Positions 40,795 to 48,344 of a stretch of 64,000 bases of DNA are shown piece after piece. Source of the stretch: Tichowtungia sp964398915. Its GTDB lineage: Bacteria; Verrucomicrobiota; Kiritimatiellia; Kiritimatiellales; Tichowtungiaceae. The translations under genes were made by a program, and so were the position numbers. A model generated the notes under the pieces. It did no database searches, was not told where the DNA came from, and saw only the letters and a program-made list of their open reading frames with translations. The stretch spans positions 205,328 through 269,327 of the forward strand of contig CAYNOR010000002.1 of NCBI GenBank assembly GCA_964398915.1. Direction: 5' to 3'. How positions within the stretch are numbered: position 1 is the first letter of the stretch; every line of letters starts with the position of its first letter.

Positions 40795-43692
40795 CTACAA
40801 AAGAGAAGTTGCATCGATATCGACGTTCACTTTAACCGTTTTCGGCCACTTCAACATTTTAAAAGCGGCACGAATTACATCATTCATCGTCTTTGTCCGT
40901 ACGGCACGCAGTAGAATCTGCCAGCGGTATTCGCCGCGCATCCGGGCAATCGGTGCAGGCATCGCCGGTGAAAGCACCACCTTATCTGATATGCATTTTC
41001 CCAATGATTGGAAAAGTTTCCCCGCCGCCGTTTCCACTTCGGCTTCATTTTTTCCGCGCAATGTGATGCATGTCAAATGTGTGTACGGCGGATAATTCAG
41101 CTCTTTGCGGAAAGCCATTTCCTGATCACAGAACCCTTCAAAATCCATGCGCCGTGCCGCCTGAATGGCTGGATGATGCGGCGTATAGGTCTGCACGATC
41201 ACCTCTCCGGCCGCCTCGCCGCGCCCTGCACGGCCCGCCACCTGCGTCAGTAATTGAAAAACCCGCTCGCCGGCGCGAAAGTCGGCCATATGCAGCGCAT
41301 GATCCGGATTCACCACGCCGACCAGCGTAACATTCGGAAAATCGAGTCCTTTGGCAATCATCTGTGTTCCGATCAGAATGTCGATTTTGCCCGTCCGGAA
41401 CCGTCCAAGAATATCGCGATGCGCATTTTTGCGCCGCATCGTATCCGAATCCATCCGCTCAATCCGCGCCTTTGGGAAAAGCTTCGTCATTACTTCTTCA
41501 ATTTTTTCCGTACCGGCACCGGCATACTTGAACTGATCGGACTTACATTCCGGACAGCGCACCGGCACCGGTTTTTCTTCGCCGCAGATGTGACAGACCA
41601 GCCGCGCCCGCGCTTTGTGAAACGTCATGCCGACGCTGCAATACTCGCATTCTGCCACATAGCCGCAGTCGGGGCAGACCAACGACGATGAAAAGCCGCG
41701 GCGGTTCAGAAAAATCATCGTCTGTTCCGCGCGGTCGATTCGTGTGTGGATCGCTTCAATCAGCTCTTTGGAAAAAAGTTTCGGCTTACCGTCACGCTGC
41801 ATCTCAATGCGCATGTCAATAATACGAATGGGGGGCATCTGACGGTCATCCACCCGGATCGGCATATCGACATAGCGATACTTGCCGCTCCTTGCATTCG
41901 CATACGACTCCAGCGCGGGCGTTGCCGAACCAAGCATCACCGCGCATTTTTCCATCCGTCCGCGCATCACCGCGGTATCACGGGCACTGTAGCGCGGTGC
42001 TTCGTCCTGTTTGTAAGTCGGCTCGTGTTCTTCATCCACCACGATCAGGCCGAGATTATGCACCGGCGCAAACAGCGCCGAGCGAGCACCCACCACAATC
42101 TGCGCCTCACCGGAACGAATCCGATGCCATTCGTCATAGCGCTCACCGTCGGAAAGAGAGCTGTGCAAAACCGCCACCCGTTCCGGCTTATCGGCAAATC
42201 GCGAACGGAAGCGATCCACCGTCTGCGGTGTCAGAGCAATTTCCGGTACCAGCACAATCGCGCCCCGCCCCTGCTCCAAGGCATAAGAAATCGCCTGCAA
42301 ATAGACCTCGGTCTTGCCGGAACCGGTCACACCATGCAACAGCAGCACCGGCGGCTCCGGTTCGGCCATCGCTTCAATAACCTGTTTTAGCGCGTCCGCC
42401 TGCTGCGGCATCAGAGCGAGCGGCTCCGTCTTGAGCAGTTCCACTCCTTCATGCGGATCGCGATAAACCGACTCGTTTGAAATCGTCACAAGCCCCTTCT
42501 TCTCCAGTGTCTTTACCGGTGCCGCCGTCACTCCGGCAGTCTCCGTCAACTCGGCCAAAAGCATCGGGCCGTTTTCTTCCAGACATTGGATTATTTTTTC
42601 TTGGGTCGGAGTTAACGTAGACGCGACGCCCTCACCTCGCTCATCGTAGACGCGACGCCCTCGTCGCGTTAAAAACAAGGTATATTGTTCTTCGCTCAAG
42701 GACTTCGGGTTGTCCTCTATGTACTGCTGAAACCTTTCCAAGCTCTCTGCATTGCGGACAATGTGATCAAACGACTCTTTCTGCCAAACCGGCTCAGCCT
42801 GATCGGTCAATTTCTTGATCTTCCGGGCGGATACAGATTTCCACGCCTGAACAATCGAAGAAAGTGTGTGATTACCAAGCGGAGAAACCAAAATATGGAC
42901 GTGGTTCGGCATGATGATATGGCCCCCCAAATGATATTGGGTACCATCGAGAGCCTTAAATGTTAAATTAACCACTTCACGCAGATCAGGTCGCTGTAAG
43001 ATGCAAGAACCAGAGCCTTGATCAAGCCAACGTTCGATCCGATCAGTAAACTGTGTGCGGTATTCTTTTTGCCATTCAGCAAAACGCGACGAGGGCGTCG
43101 CGTCTACGTTTTCGCCCGCCGGGCGCGGATTCTCTGCCAGCCATTCATCCCTTTCATACTTCCACTTCTCCAGCTTTTCTTGCGGCAATGAATCTGCGAG
43201 CCGAAACGTCACAAAGTAAGTTGTGCCGTCCTGCCGCCAGTGTGGAAGGTTGCCGCCTGGCAGATGAGATACAGGTTGGTTGGAATCAAACCAATTGGGA
43301 TGCGACGAGGGCGTCGCATCTACGTTTTTCTCAACCAAAGAAACTGTCAGCTGCTTTTTGCCGCCGCTTTCTTTATTGCGAACAACAGCCGGAAGCAGCG
43401 TCCGTACACACGTTTCAAACGGCGCCAGATAATAAGACGACATCCAGCGCGCCAGTTCCATCACCGTTTCATTAACCAGCGACTTTTCGCCCAGCACCTT
43501 GCCGATAGGCTTCAGATCATCAAATGCCGACTTGTCCGAAAACCCGACCACAAACCCGGTTACCGTACGCGACCGGAACGGCACTTCGACCCGCGATCCG
43601 ATCTCAACCAGCAGGCGGAGCGGTTCGGGAATCAAATAGTCAAACTCCCGGTCCAGCGAGAGATCAACAGCAACTTTGGCAATGCAGTTCAT
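40795..43692 (-). CDS. priA: Primosomal replication helicase PriA carrying an in-frame RAYT transposase insert
   Basis: The start is ATG 43690-43692 (MNCIAKVAVDLSLDREFDYLIP), giving 965 residues; the frame to 43836 overlaps yjbQ. PriA restarts collapsed replication forks. Residues 1-123 are the N-terminal DNA-binding domain. Residues 124-359 are foreign (see RAYT insert). From residue 360 (LTPTQEKIIQCLEENGPMLL) the winged-helix domain resumes, then the helicase with GVTGSGKTEVY (Walker A), VVDEEHEPTYKQ (DEEH), the paired zinc-binding cysteines (CPDCGYVAECEYC, CHICGEEKPVPVRCPEC), and the QMIAKGLDFPNVTLVGVV and QVAGRAGRG motifs. Without the insert the protein would be about 729 residues, normal for PriA. 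No frameshift or stop is seen. Confidence 0.93.
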   Translation of the reverse strand: MNCIAKVAVDLSLDREFDYLIPEPLRLLVEIGSRVEVPFRSRTVTGFVVGFSDKSAFDDLKPIGKVLGEKSLVNETVMELARWMSSYYLAPFETCVRTLLPAVVRNKESGGKKQLTVSLVEKNVDATPSSHPNWFDSNQPVSHLPGGNLPHWRQDGTTYFVTFRLADSLPQEKLEKWKYERDEWLAENPRPAGENVDATPSSRFAEWQKEYRTQFTDRIERWLDQGSGSCILQRPDLREVVNLTFKALDGTQYHLGGHIIMPNHVHILVSPLGNHTLSSIVQAWKSVSARKIKKLTDQAEPVWQKESFDHIVRNAESLERFQQYIEDNPKSLSEEQYTLFLTRRGRRVYDERGEGVASTLTPTQEKIIQCLEENGPMLLAELTETAGVTAAPVKTLEKKGLVTISNESVYRDPHEGVELLKTEPLALMPQQADALKQVIEAMAEPEPPVLLLHGVTGSGKTEVYLQAISYALEQGRGAIVLVPEIALTPQTVDRFRSRFADKPERVAVLHSSLSDGERYDEWHRIRSGEAQIVVGARSALFAPVHNLGLIVVDEEHEPTYKQDEAPRYSARDTAVMRGRMEKCAVMLGSATPALESYANARSGKYRYVDMPIRVDDRQMPPIRIIDMRIEMQRDGKPKLFSKELIEAIHTRIDRAEQTMIFLNRRGFSSSLVCPDCGYVAECEYCSVGMTFHKARARLVCHICGEEKPVPVRCPECKSDQFKYAGAGTEKIEEVMTKLFPKARIERMDSDTMRRKNAHRDILGRFRTGKIDILIGTQMIAKGLDFPNVTLVGVVNPDHALHMADFRAGERVFQLLTQVAGRAGRGEAAGEVIVQTYTPHHPAIQAARRMDFEGFCDQEMAFRKELNYPPYTHLTCITLRGKNEAEVETAAGKLFQSLGKCISDKVVLSPAMPAPIARMRGEYRWQILLRAVRTKTMNDVIRAAFKMLKWPKTVKVNVDIDATSLL
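42617..42670 (+). repeat. Two REP-like units at the 3' edge of the RAYT insert (one degenerate)
   Basis: On the plus strand, GTAGACGCGACGCCCTC occurs at 42617-42633 and again at 42646-42662. The second completes the hairpin (ACGCGACG CCCT CGTCGCGT), while the first lacks its second arm. They point opposite to the 5' copies, so the insert has REP sequences as inverted ends. Confidence 0.85.
43084..43107 (-). repeat. REP-like hairpin nested inside the RAYT
   Basis: The arms ACGCGACG and CGTCGCGT enclose CCCT, preceded by GTAG. It is a second copy of the edge element and inserts NVDATPSSR between the NPRP and FAEWQKEY parts of the transposase without breaking the frame. Confidence 0.85.
43299..43323 (-). 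repeat. REP-like hairpin at the 5' edge of the RAYT insert
   Basis: The perfect 9-bp arms GATGCGACG and CGTCGCATC enclose CCCT, with a GTA lead at the edge of the insert. In the PriA frame it reads VDATPSSHP. Confidence 0.85.
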
Positions 43693-43714
43693 AATCAATT
43701 CGCTACCGGCGAAT

Positions 43715-44131
43715 TTATTCGCCGATAATTTTGACGAGAACCCGTTTGTCGCGCAGGCCGTCGAACTCGCCGTAGAAAATCTGCTCCCATGGGCCGAAAT
43801 CGAGTTTGCCGGCGGTGATGGCGCAAACCACTTCACGTCCCATGATCTGCCGTTTCAGATGGGCGTCAGCATTGTCTTCGAAGCCGTTGTGAGCGTATTG
43901 GCTGTGCGGTTTTTCCGGCGCCAGCTTTTCGAGCCATTTATCAAAGTCCTGATGCAGGCCGCCCTCGTCGTCGTTAATGAAAACGCTGGCGGTAATATGC
44001 ATCGCATTAACAAGGCAGAGCCCTTCTTTAATGCCGCTTTCGCGAAGACACTCAGTCACATCCGGCGTGATGTTGATGAAGGAACGCCGCTGCGGAACCG
44101 CAAACCAGAGTTCTTTGCGGTACGACTTCAT
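43715..44131 (-). CDS. YjbQ-family protein (UPF0047)
   Basis: The start is ATG 44129-44131, which overlaps the rsfS stop as ATGA, giving 138 residues. Family motifs are present: FINITPDVTECLRESGIKEGLCLVNAMHITASVFINDDEGGLHQDF, then HLKRQIMGREVVCAITAGKLDFGPWEQIFYGEFDG, with conserved His residues. Members have been reported to have thiamine-phosphate-synthase side activity, but the true role is unclear. It ends 22 nt before the priA start, so rsfS, yjbQ and priA may form one transcript. Confidence 0.92.
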   Translation of the reverse strand: MKSYRKELWFAVPQRRSFINITPDVTECLRESGIKEGLCLVNAMHITASVFINDDEGGLHQDFDKWLEKLAPEKPHSQYAHNGFEDNADAHLKRQIMGREVVCAITAGKLDFGPWEQIFYGEFDGLRDKRVLVKIIGE

Positions 44132-44601
44132 AGCGTAATCCGCTTTGCGTCCTTCCAAAGTTTTTCGAGATCGTAGAGCGCCCGCATTTCGAGATTGAAC
44201 ACGTGAATCATCACACCGTCATAATCCACAATAATCCAGCCGCTGTCGCCGGTGCCGGCGGCCCGATACCCTTTATACTGCTCGTTTTTACAAAGCCGCT
44301 GAAGTCCGTCGTTCAACGAGCTCAGGTGCGGTGAATTGGCGGCAGTAGCCACGATAAAATAATCAGAAATGTTAGCCACCTTACGAAGGTCGAGAACCAC
44401 GATATTCTCCGCCTTCTTGGCGTCTAAAAATTGGACAGCCTTCATTACGACATCTGGGAGCTCAGGCGTCTTCTTTACCGTTTTAACCTTAGGAGCCGCC
44501 GCCGGAGCTTTTGCCGCAACCTTTTTGACCGCTTTTGCCTTCGGCGCTGCCTTGGCCGTTTTCTTCACAACCTTTGTCTTTTTCTCAGTTACCTTCTTCA
44601 T
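44128..44601 (-). CDS. rsfS: Ribosomal silencing factor RsfS with a lysine/alanine-rich N-terminal tail
   Basis: The start is the second of two tandem ATGs (44599-44601), six bases after GGAGG, giving 157 residues. The C-terminal domain is RsfS/Iojap: VMKAVQFLDAKKAENIVVLDLRKVANISDYFIVATA and GDSGWIIVDYDGVMIHVFNLEMRALYDLEKLW. RsfS binds ribosomal protein uL14 and blocks subunit joining in starvation. The first 48 residues (KKVTEKKTKVVKKTAKAAPK and on) form a histone-H1-like K/A/P-rich tail not found in typical RsfS of about 105-120 residues. nadD lies upstream, a common pairing. Confidence 0.93.
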   Translation of the reverse strand: MKKVTEKKTKVVKKTAKAAPKAKAVKKVAAKAPAAAPKVKTVKKTPELPDVVMKAVQFLDAKKAENIVVLDLRKVANISDYFIVATAANSPHLSSLNDGLQRLCKNEQYKGYRAAGTGDSGWIIVDYDGVMIHVFNLEMRALYDLEKLWKDAKRITL

Positions 44602-44627
44602 CATGATCCTCCAGCTTCTAAACAAAT

Positions 44628-45248
44628 TCACCCGTAGAGGTGATTTTCTGCAATATACATTTCAACCTCAGGCGGCACAAGGTAGCGGATACTCAGTCCT
44701 TCGGCCAGCCTCATCCGGATCTCGGAAGCGGAAATTTCAATCTCATGAATCCGGATCAACCGCTCTAAAAGCTTTGTTTTCCAGACATTGGAAAGCTGAA
44801 TCTGCTCCGCGACCCGCGCCGGATCTTCGCCGCCGCGTGCAAAAGGCACCACCGTGCATACCTCAAGCAATTGTTCAATGTTGCGCCACAAATGGAGCTC
44901 CGCCAGCGAATCGAGTCCGATAATAAAAAACAGTTCCGCGCCGGGATGCTCGAACTGAACCTGTTTCATGGTATCGAAGGTGTAGGAAATTCCGCCGCGT
45001 TGAAGCTCCATATCGGAAACCTCAAAGCTCAAATTGCTCTCAGTCGCCAGTTGAAGCATTTCGAAGCGATGCCGCCCCTCCACCAGCGTTTTGTCCTGCT
45101 TATGAGGAGGCACAGCGGCTGGCACGAAAATCAGCCGGTTGAGCTCCAGTTGCTCCACGGCATCCTGCGCAATCGTCAGATGTCCCATATGCACCGGATC
45201 AAACGACCCGCCAAACACCCCGATCCGCTCTGGTTTGCGCTCTGACAT
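44628..45248 (-). CDS. nadD: Nicotinate-nucleotide adenylyltransferase
   Basis: The start is ATG 45246-45248 (MSERKPERIGVFGGSFDPVHMGH), giving 206 residues, a normal length. The nucleotidyltransferase signature GGSFDPVHMGHL, VPAAVPPHKQD, IIGLDSLAELHLW and the C-terminal ISASEIRMRLAEGLSIRYLVPPEVEMYI (ISSTxIR-like) are all present. It makes deamido-NAD+ from nicotinate mononucleotide in NAD biosynthesis. It precedes rsfS with a 26-nt gap. Confidence 0.96.
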   Translation of the reverse strand: MSERKPERIGVFGGSFDPVHMGHLTIAQDAVEQLELNRLIFVPAAVPPHKQDKTLVEGRHRFEMLQLATESNLSFEVSDMELQRGGISYTFDTMKQVQFEHPGAELFFIIGLDSLAELHLWRNIEQLLEVCTVVPFARGGEDPARVAEQIQLSNVWKTKLLERLIRIHEIEISASEIRMRLAEGLSIRYLVPPEVEMYIAENHLYG

Positions 45249-45320
45249 ACGGCGGGGTTCTACCACAGAGCCCTGCGGGACACAACGGCGGAGCGTTTCC
45301 GTAAAAAAATTAAATCAGGG

Positions 45321-45348
45321 TGGACATCAGATTTTTTTTGGCTATGGT
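45321..45348 (+). promoter_or_regulatory. Candidate promoter of tRNA-Tyr
   Basis: TGGACA (45321-45326) and TATGGT (45343-45348) are separated by 16 bases and resemble -35 and -10 elements. The predicted start is about 17 bases before the tRNA. No direct support beyond spacing. Confidence 0.4.
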
Positions 45349-45371
45349 ATCCGTTCTTTCAGACAAACAAC

Positions 45372-45456
45372 GGTAGGATACCGAAGCGGTCAAACGGGGC
45401 AGACTGTAAATCTGCTGGCAATGCCTTCGAAGGTTCGAATCCTTCTCCTACCACCA
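45372..45456 (+). tRNA. tRNA-Tyr (anticodon GTA)
   Basis: An 85-base type II tRNA with an encoded CCA. The acceptor arm pairs GGTAGGA with TCCTACC. The anticodon loop CTGTAAA carries GTA, flanked by the GCAGA/TCTGC stem. A long variable arm (GGCAATGCCTTCG) and the GGTTCGAATCC T-arm are present. It lies between nadD and recN on the opposite strand to nadD. Confidence 0.96.
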
Positions 45457-45525
45457 TTCTTTTAGGCTCTCAAGGGCTCTTCCCTCTTGCCGAAACCGGC
45501 GCAAATCTGAAATGATGCGCGGCAT

Positions 45526-47202
45526 ATGTTGAGCCGTCTAAATATCCGTAATCTCGCGCTGGTCGATAGCCTGACTGTCTCGTTTGAAAACGGGCTTAAC
45601 GTCATCACCGGCGAAACCGGCGCTGGAAAATCCCTGCTGATCGGCGCGCTCCGGCTGGTGCTCGGCGAACGGGCCGATAAATCACTCATCCGCACCGGGG
45701 AAACGACCTGCAACATCGAAGCGGTTTTTGAGATGAAAACTCCTGAGGACGTCAATGCCGCGCTCGATGCCGTCGGCCTGCCGCCGTGCGACGGCGGAAC
45801 GCTGATTATCCGCCGCACCATCACCGAGAGCAGTTCAAAGAATCTGATTAACGACTCGCAGGTCACCCTGCCCGTCCTCAAATCGCTCGGCGACGTACTG
45901 GTGGATATGCATGGCCCGTACGACCACCAGTCGCTGCTGAAAACCGACGCGCAGATGGACATCCTCGACGCCTTCGGCCAGCTCGCCGACGACCGTGCCG
46001 CTTATCAGGAAAAGTATAAACGCTTCCAGACCTTGGAAAAACGGTTTCAGGAACTTTCAAATATTGATGAGTCAGGCCTTGCTGAACAGATTGACCTGCT
46101 GGCCTGGCGCGTTAAGGAGATCGAAGAAGCCAAAATTTCTGAAGAGGACGAAACTGCCGTTCAGCAGGAACACGAACAAATGGCTAATGCGCAGAATATT
46201 CTCGAACTGGCGCAAACCGCCGTCGGCGGACTGACCGAAGCCGAGTGTTCCGCAGTGGAAAGCATCTCCGCCGCCCGCAAAGCCTGCGTCCAACTGGCCA
46301 AATATATGCCCGAAGCAGAAGCCTGGGCCACCGAACTCGAAAGCGCGGCGCGCACCGCACAGGAAATTTCTGCCATCATTCAAAGCGCAGTAGAAGACAT
46401 GGATGCCGGACCGGAACGGTTGCAATTCCTCGATGAACGCCTCGCGCTCTACCGTGGCTTCAAACGCAAACATGCTCCGTCCGTGCCGGAAATCCTCACC
46501 AAGCTCGACGAATGGAAAGCGCGGCTCAAAGATTTGCAGTCCCGCGACGAACAGCGCGCCGCCGTCGGCACCGACCGCGCCGCTGCACTCATCGAAACCG
46601 AAAAAGCCGGACGCGCCCTGCGCAAAAAACGGCAGAAGGTCGCTGGCGATCTGGCCGACGCCATTACTGCCGAACTGCGCGACCTCGGTTTCGAACACGG
46701 ACTCTTTGAAGTTCAACTGCTGGATGCCGATGAACCCACATTTTCTGGCATGGACGAAATTGAATTCGGCTTTGCGCCCAACGCCGGTGAAACCATGCGG
46801 CCGTTGCGGGCGATTGCTTCCAGCGGTGAAATTTCGCGTGTCATGCTGGCCGTCAAAGCCGTACTGGCGCGCCACGACCGGATTCCCCTGCTCGTCTTTG
46901 ATGAAATCGACGCCAATGTCGGCGGCGAAATCGCCAACGCCGTCGGCGATAAGCTGGCGCAGGTCGGCCAAACCCATCAGGTCATCGCCATTACCCACCT
47001 GCCGCAAGTCGCCGTCTGCGGCGGCACACACTACGCCGTCGCCAAACGGGTGCAGGACGGCCGCACCTTTACCCGGATTTCCCCGCTGACCGGCGGCGAA
47101 CGCACAGAGGAAGTAGCCCGCATGCTCGGCGGCAAAGATTTAACCAAAGTCACTCTCCGCCATGCCGAAGAACTGTTGCATAACAAGAGGAGACTGATAT
47201 GA
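45526..47202 (+). CDS. recN: DNA repair protein RecN
   Basis: A 558-residue SMC-like ATPase in double-strand break repair: LSRLNIRNLALVDSLTVSFENGLNVITGETGAGKSLL (Walker A), the DMHGPYDHQSLL box typical of RecN, a central coiled coil (about residues 150-360), the signature GGEISRVMLA-like ASSGEISRVMLAVKAVL and Walker B LLVFDEIDANVGGEIA, then VIAITHLPQVA. The length is typical. Its last 4 nt overlap the start of the next membrane-protein gene. There is no obvious ribosome site before the ATG. Confidence 0.96.
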   Translation: MLSRLNIRNLALVDSLTVSFENGLNVITGETGAGKSLLIGALRLVLGERADKSLIRTGETTCNIEAVFEMKTPEDVNAALDAVGLPPCDGGTLIIRRTITESSSKNLINDSQVTLPVLKSLGDVLVDMHGPYDHQSLLKTDAQMDILDAFGQLADDRAAYQEKYKRFQTLEKRFQELSNIDESGLAEQIDLLAWRVKEIEEAKISEEDETAVQQEHEQMANAQNILELAQTAVGGLTEAECSAVESISAARKACVQLAKYMPEAEAWATELESAARTAQEISAIIQSAVEDMDAGPERLQFLDERLALYRGFKRKHAPSVPEILTKLDEWKARLKDLQSRDEQRAAVGTDRAAALIETEKAGRALRKKRQKVAGDLADAITAELRDLGFEHGLFEVQLLDADEPTFSGMDEIEFGFAPNAGETMRPLRAIASSGEISRVMLAVKAVLARHDRIPLLVFDEIDANVGGEIANAVGDKLAQVGQTHQVIAITHLPQVAVCGGTHYAVAKRVQDGRTFTRISPLTGGERTEEVARMLGGKDLTKVTLRHAEELLHNKRRLI

Positions 47203-47636
47203 GACAAAATCAACTGGGTGACAACACCCTGTGCGTCGCTAAAACATCATCTAAAATCCGATGGATAGGCTCTCTTCTGGGAATTGGTTTGTTGCGCGGA
47301 ATTTTTGTCCCTGACTACCGAAGCGATTGTGCTTTATGGATCATCCCGTTCGTCATGCCGGCGATTTACGCACTTGTCGCCACGCTTGCACAGTTCACTC
47401 ATGCGCTCGTTCCCCGACATGCGTTATTCTGGAGCCTACTAACCATCCTGATTTCTGATGTAACTGGAATCATTGTGTACGGATCGCAAACAAAGTGGTG
47501 GTATGTGACGCATGACGGCGAAACTCACGCCGTACTGCTGTTGACGCTTTTTATACAAATTGTTTCGTTCGCTATAATTTATGGAATTTTGTTTTTTCTC
47601 ATAAAATTTGTGAGAAAGATGAAGCGCATAACCTAA
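47199..47636 (+). CDS. Four-span membrane protein of unknown function
   Basis: A 145-residue protein starting ATGA within the recN stop. Hydrophobic segments lie at about residues 21-37 (IRWIGSLLGIGLLRGIF), 46-70 (ALWIIPFVMPAIYALVATLAQF), 75-95 (ALFWSLLTILISDVTGIIVYG) and 112-138 (VLLLTLFIQIVSFAIIYGILFFLIKFV), with a basic end. I recognise no family. Coupling to recN is translational and need not imply a shared function. Confidence 0.6.
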   Translation: MRQNQLGDNTLCVAKTSSKIRWIGSLLGIGLLRGIFVPDYRSDCALWIIPFVMPAIYALVATLAQFTHALVPRHALFWSLLTILISDVTGIIVYGSQTKWWYVTHDGETHAVLLLTLFIQIVSFAIIYGILFFLIKFVRKMKRIT

Positions 47637-47696
47637 GATCTTCCGATCCACAAACTGCCGTGTTATTCTGTTTCCACACTTAAGGAGATACTTCAC

Positions 47697-47882
47697 ATGA
47701 CAACGAAAGAACTGGCAATTCAGGCAATCACCCGACTGCCGGACAGCGCCGACTGGATGCAGATTGAGGAACGCATTCACTTTGTCGCCGGTCTGCGCAA
47801 AGGACTGTATGAACTCGACCGGGGCGAAGGCATTGCGCACAGCATGGTCAAAGAGGAGTTCGCGGAATGGCTCTCCAAATAA
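47697..47882 (+). CDS. Putative antitoxin of a ParDE-like pair
   Basis: A 61-residue protein preceded by AAGGAG. The sequence (ELAIQAITRLPDSADWMQIEERIHFVAGLRKGLYELDRGEGIAHSMVKEEFAEWL) fits the small antitoxins that read LPxxxxWxxIxxRxxxxxxxxxGLxxxxxGxxxxxxxVxxxxxxW. It ends inside the start of the RelE/ParE-like gene (16-nt overlap), the usual antitoxin-toxin order. Confidence 0.75.
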   Translation: MTTKELAIQAITRLPDSADWMQIEERIHFVAGLRKGLYELDRGEGIAHSMVKEEFAEWLSK

Positions 47883-48160
47883 TCTGGTCGCCTTCCGCCC
47901 GCTGGGATTTGATGGATCTGCGCGATTATATTTCCCTCGACAGTCCGGAGCTTGCCAAACGGTTCATATCCACCCTCTTTGAAGCCGTCGAACATCTGGC
48001 GGATTTTCCACTCAGCGGACGGGTTGTGCCGGAACTGCGGGACGAACAGATCCGCGAAGTCATTAAACGCCCCTGCCGGATTGTTTACCGCCTGAAGCAA
48101 GACCGCATTGAAATTGTCCGCGTATGGCACTCTGCCAGAGGAACGCCGGAAGTTTGCTGA
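47867..48160 (+). CDS. RelE/ParE-family toxin
   Basis: A 97-residue protein with the RelE/ParE fold: IIWSPSARWDLMDLRDYISLDSPELAKRFISTLFEAVEHLADFPLSGRVVPEL, then IREVIKRPCRIVYRLKQDRIEIVRVWHSARG. The Arg in RIVYR and the C-terminal VWHSAR are conserved. ParE-type members poison gyrase, RelE-type ones cut mRNA; the DFPxxGRVVPEL pattern favours ParE. The partner antitoxin overlaps upstream. Confidence 0.88.
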   Translation: MALQIIWSPSARWDLMDLRDYISLDSPELAKRFISTLFEAVEHLADFPLSGRVVPELRDEQIREVIKRPCRIVYRLKQDRIEIVRVWHSARGTPEVC

Positions 48161-48203
48161 TTCGCAAAACGCGCCGGGACGGCACGTTCCACCTTTTAGA
48201 CAA

Positions 48204-48220
48204 GGCCGCCAGGATGGCGG
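48204..48220 (+). repeat. Short hairpin GCCGCC-AGGAT-GGCGGC
   Basis: A perfect 6-bp stem with a five-base loop in the spacer after the toxin gene. It precedes a second hairpin by 15 bases. Confidence 0.6.
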
Positions 48221-48235
48221 CGATACCATAACGTG

Positions 48236-48257
48236 GCGCAGGCATCCCTGCCTGCGC
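48236..48257 (+). repeat. REP-like hairpin (GCGCAGGCA / TGCCTGCGC, loop TCCC)
   Basis: A perfect 9-bp stem with a four-base loop, the same geometry as the REP hairpins in priA but different sequence. It lies in the spacer between the toxin gene and the convergent four-helix-bundle gene. It may be a second REP family or a terminator without a T run. Confidence 0.6.
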
Positions 48258-48344
48258 ATAAAAGGCTCGCAAGAGTGTCCAGTATCATCGGTATGGCGGA
48301 CGAATTCGCCCGATTGAACGGATCAGACAAATCTAAGCAATCCG

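Larger units (their letters stand above)
42617..43323 (-). mobile_element. REP-associated tyrosine transposase (RAYT) inserted in frame inside priA
   Basis: PriA residues 124-359 are a near-complete RAYT of the HUH (Y1) family: LPHWRQDGTTYFVTFRLADSLP (about 148-169), ERWLDQGSGSCIL, the HUH pair H264 and H266 in MPNHVHIL, AWKSVSARKI, VWQKESFDHIVR and the candidate nucleophile Tyr324 in YIEDNP. RAYTs cut and join REP hairpins. The insert begins and ends with GTAGAYGCGACG-type sequence in opposite orientations. Its length, about 708 nt (236 codons), keeps the priA frame; the exact edge is uncertain by a base. No separate start codon with a ribosome site is evident at its 5' end, so the transposase may be made only as part of PriA. 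Confidence 0.88.

Noticed and set aside
43693..43836. Upstream extension of priA
   Set aside because: It overlaps yjbQ and has no relation to the PriA N-terminus, which starts at MNCIAKVAVDLSL.
46072..47031. Minus-strand frame of 319 codons antisense to recN
   Set aside because: Shadow of recN; composition follows the complementary codons and there is no ribosome site or domain.
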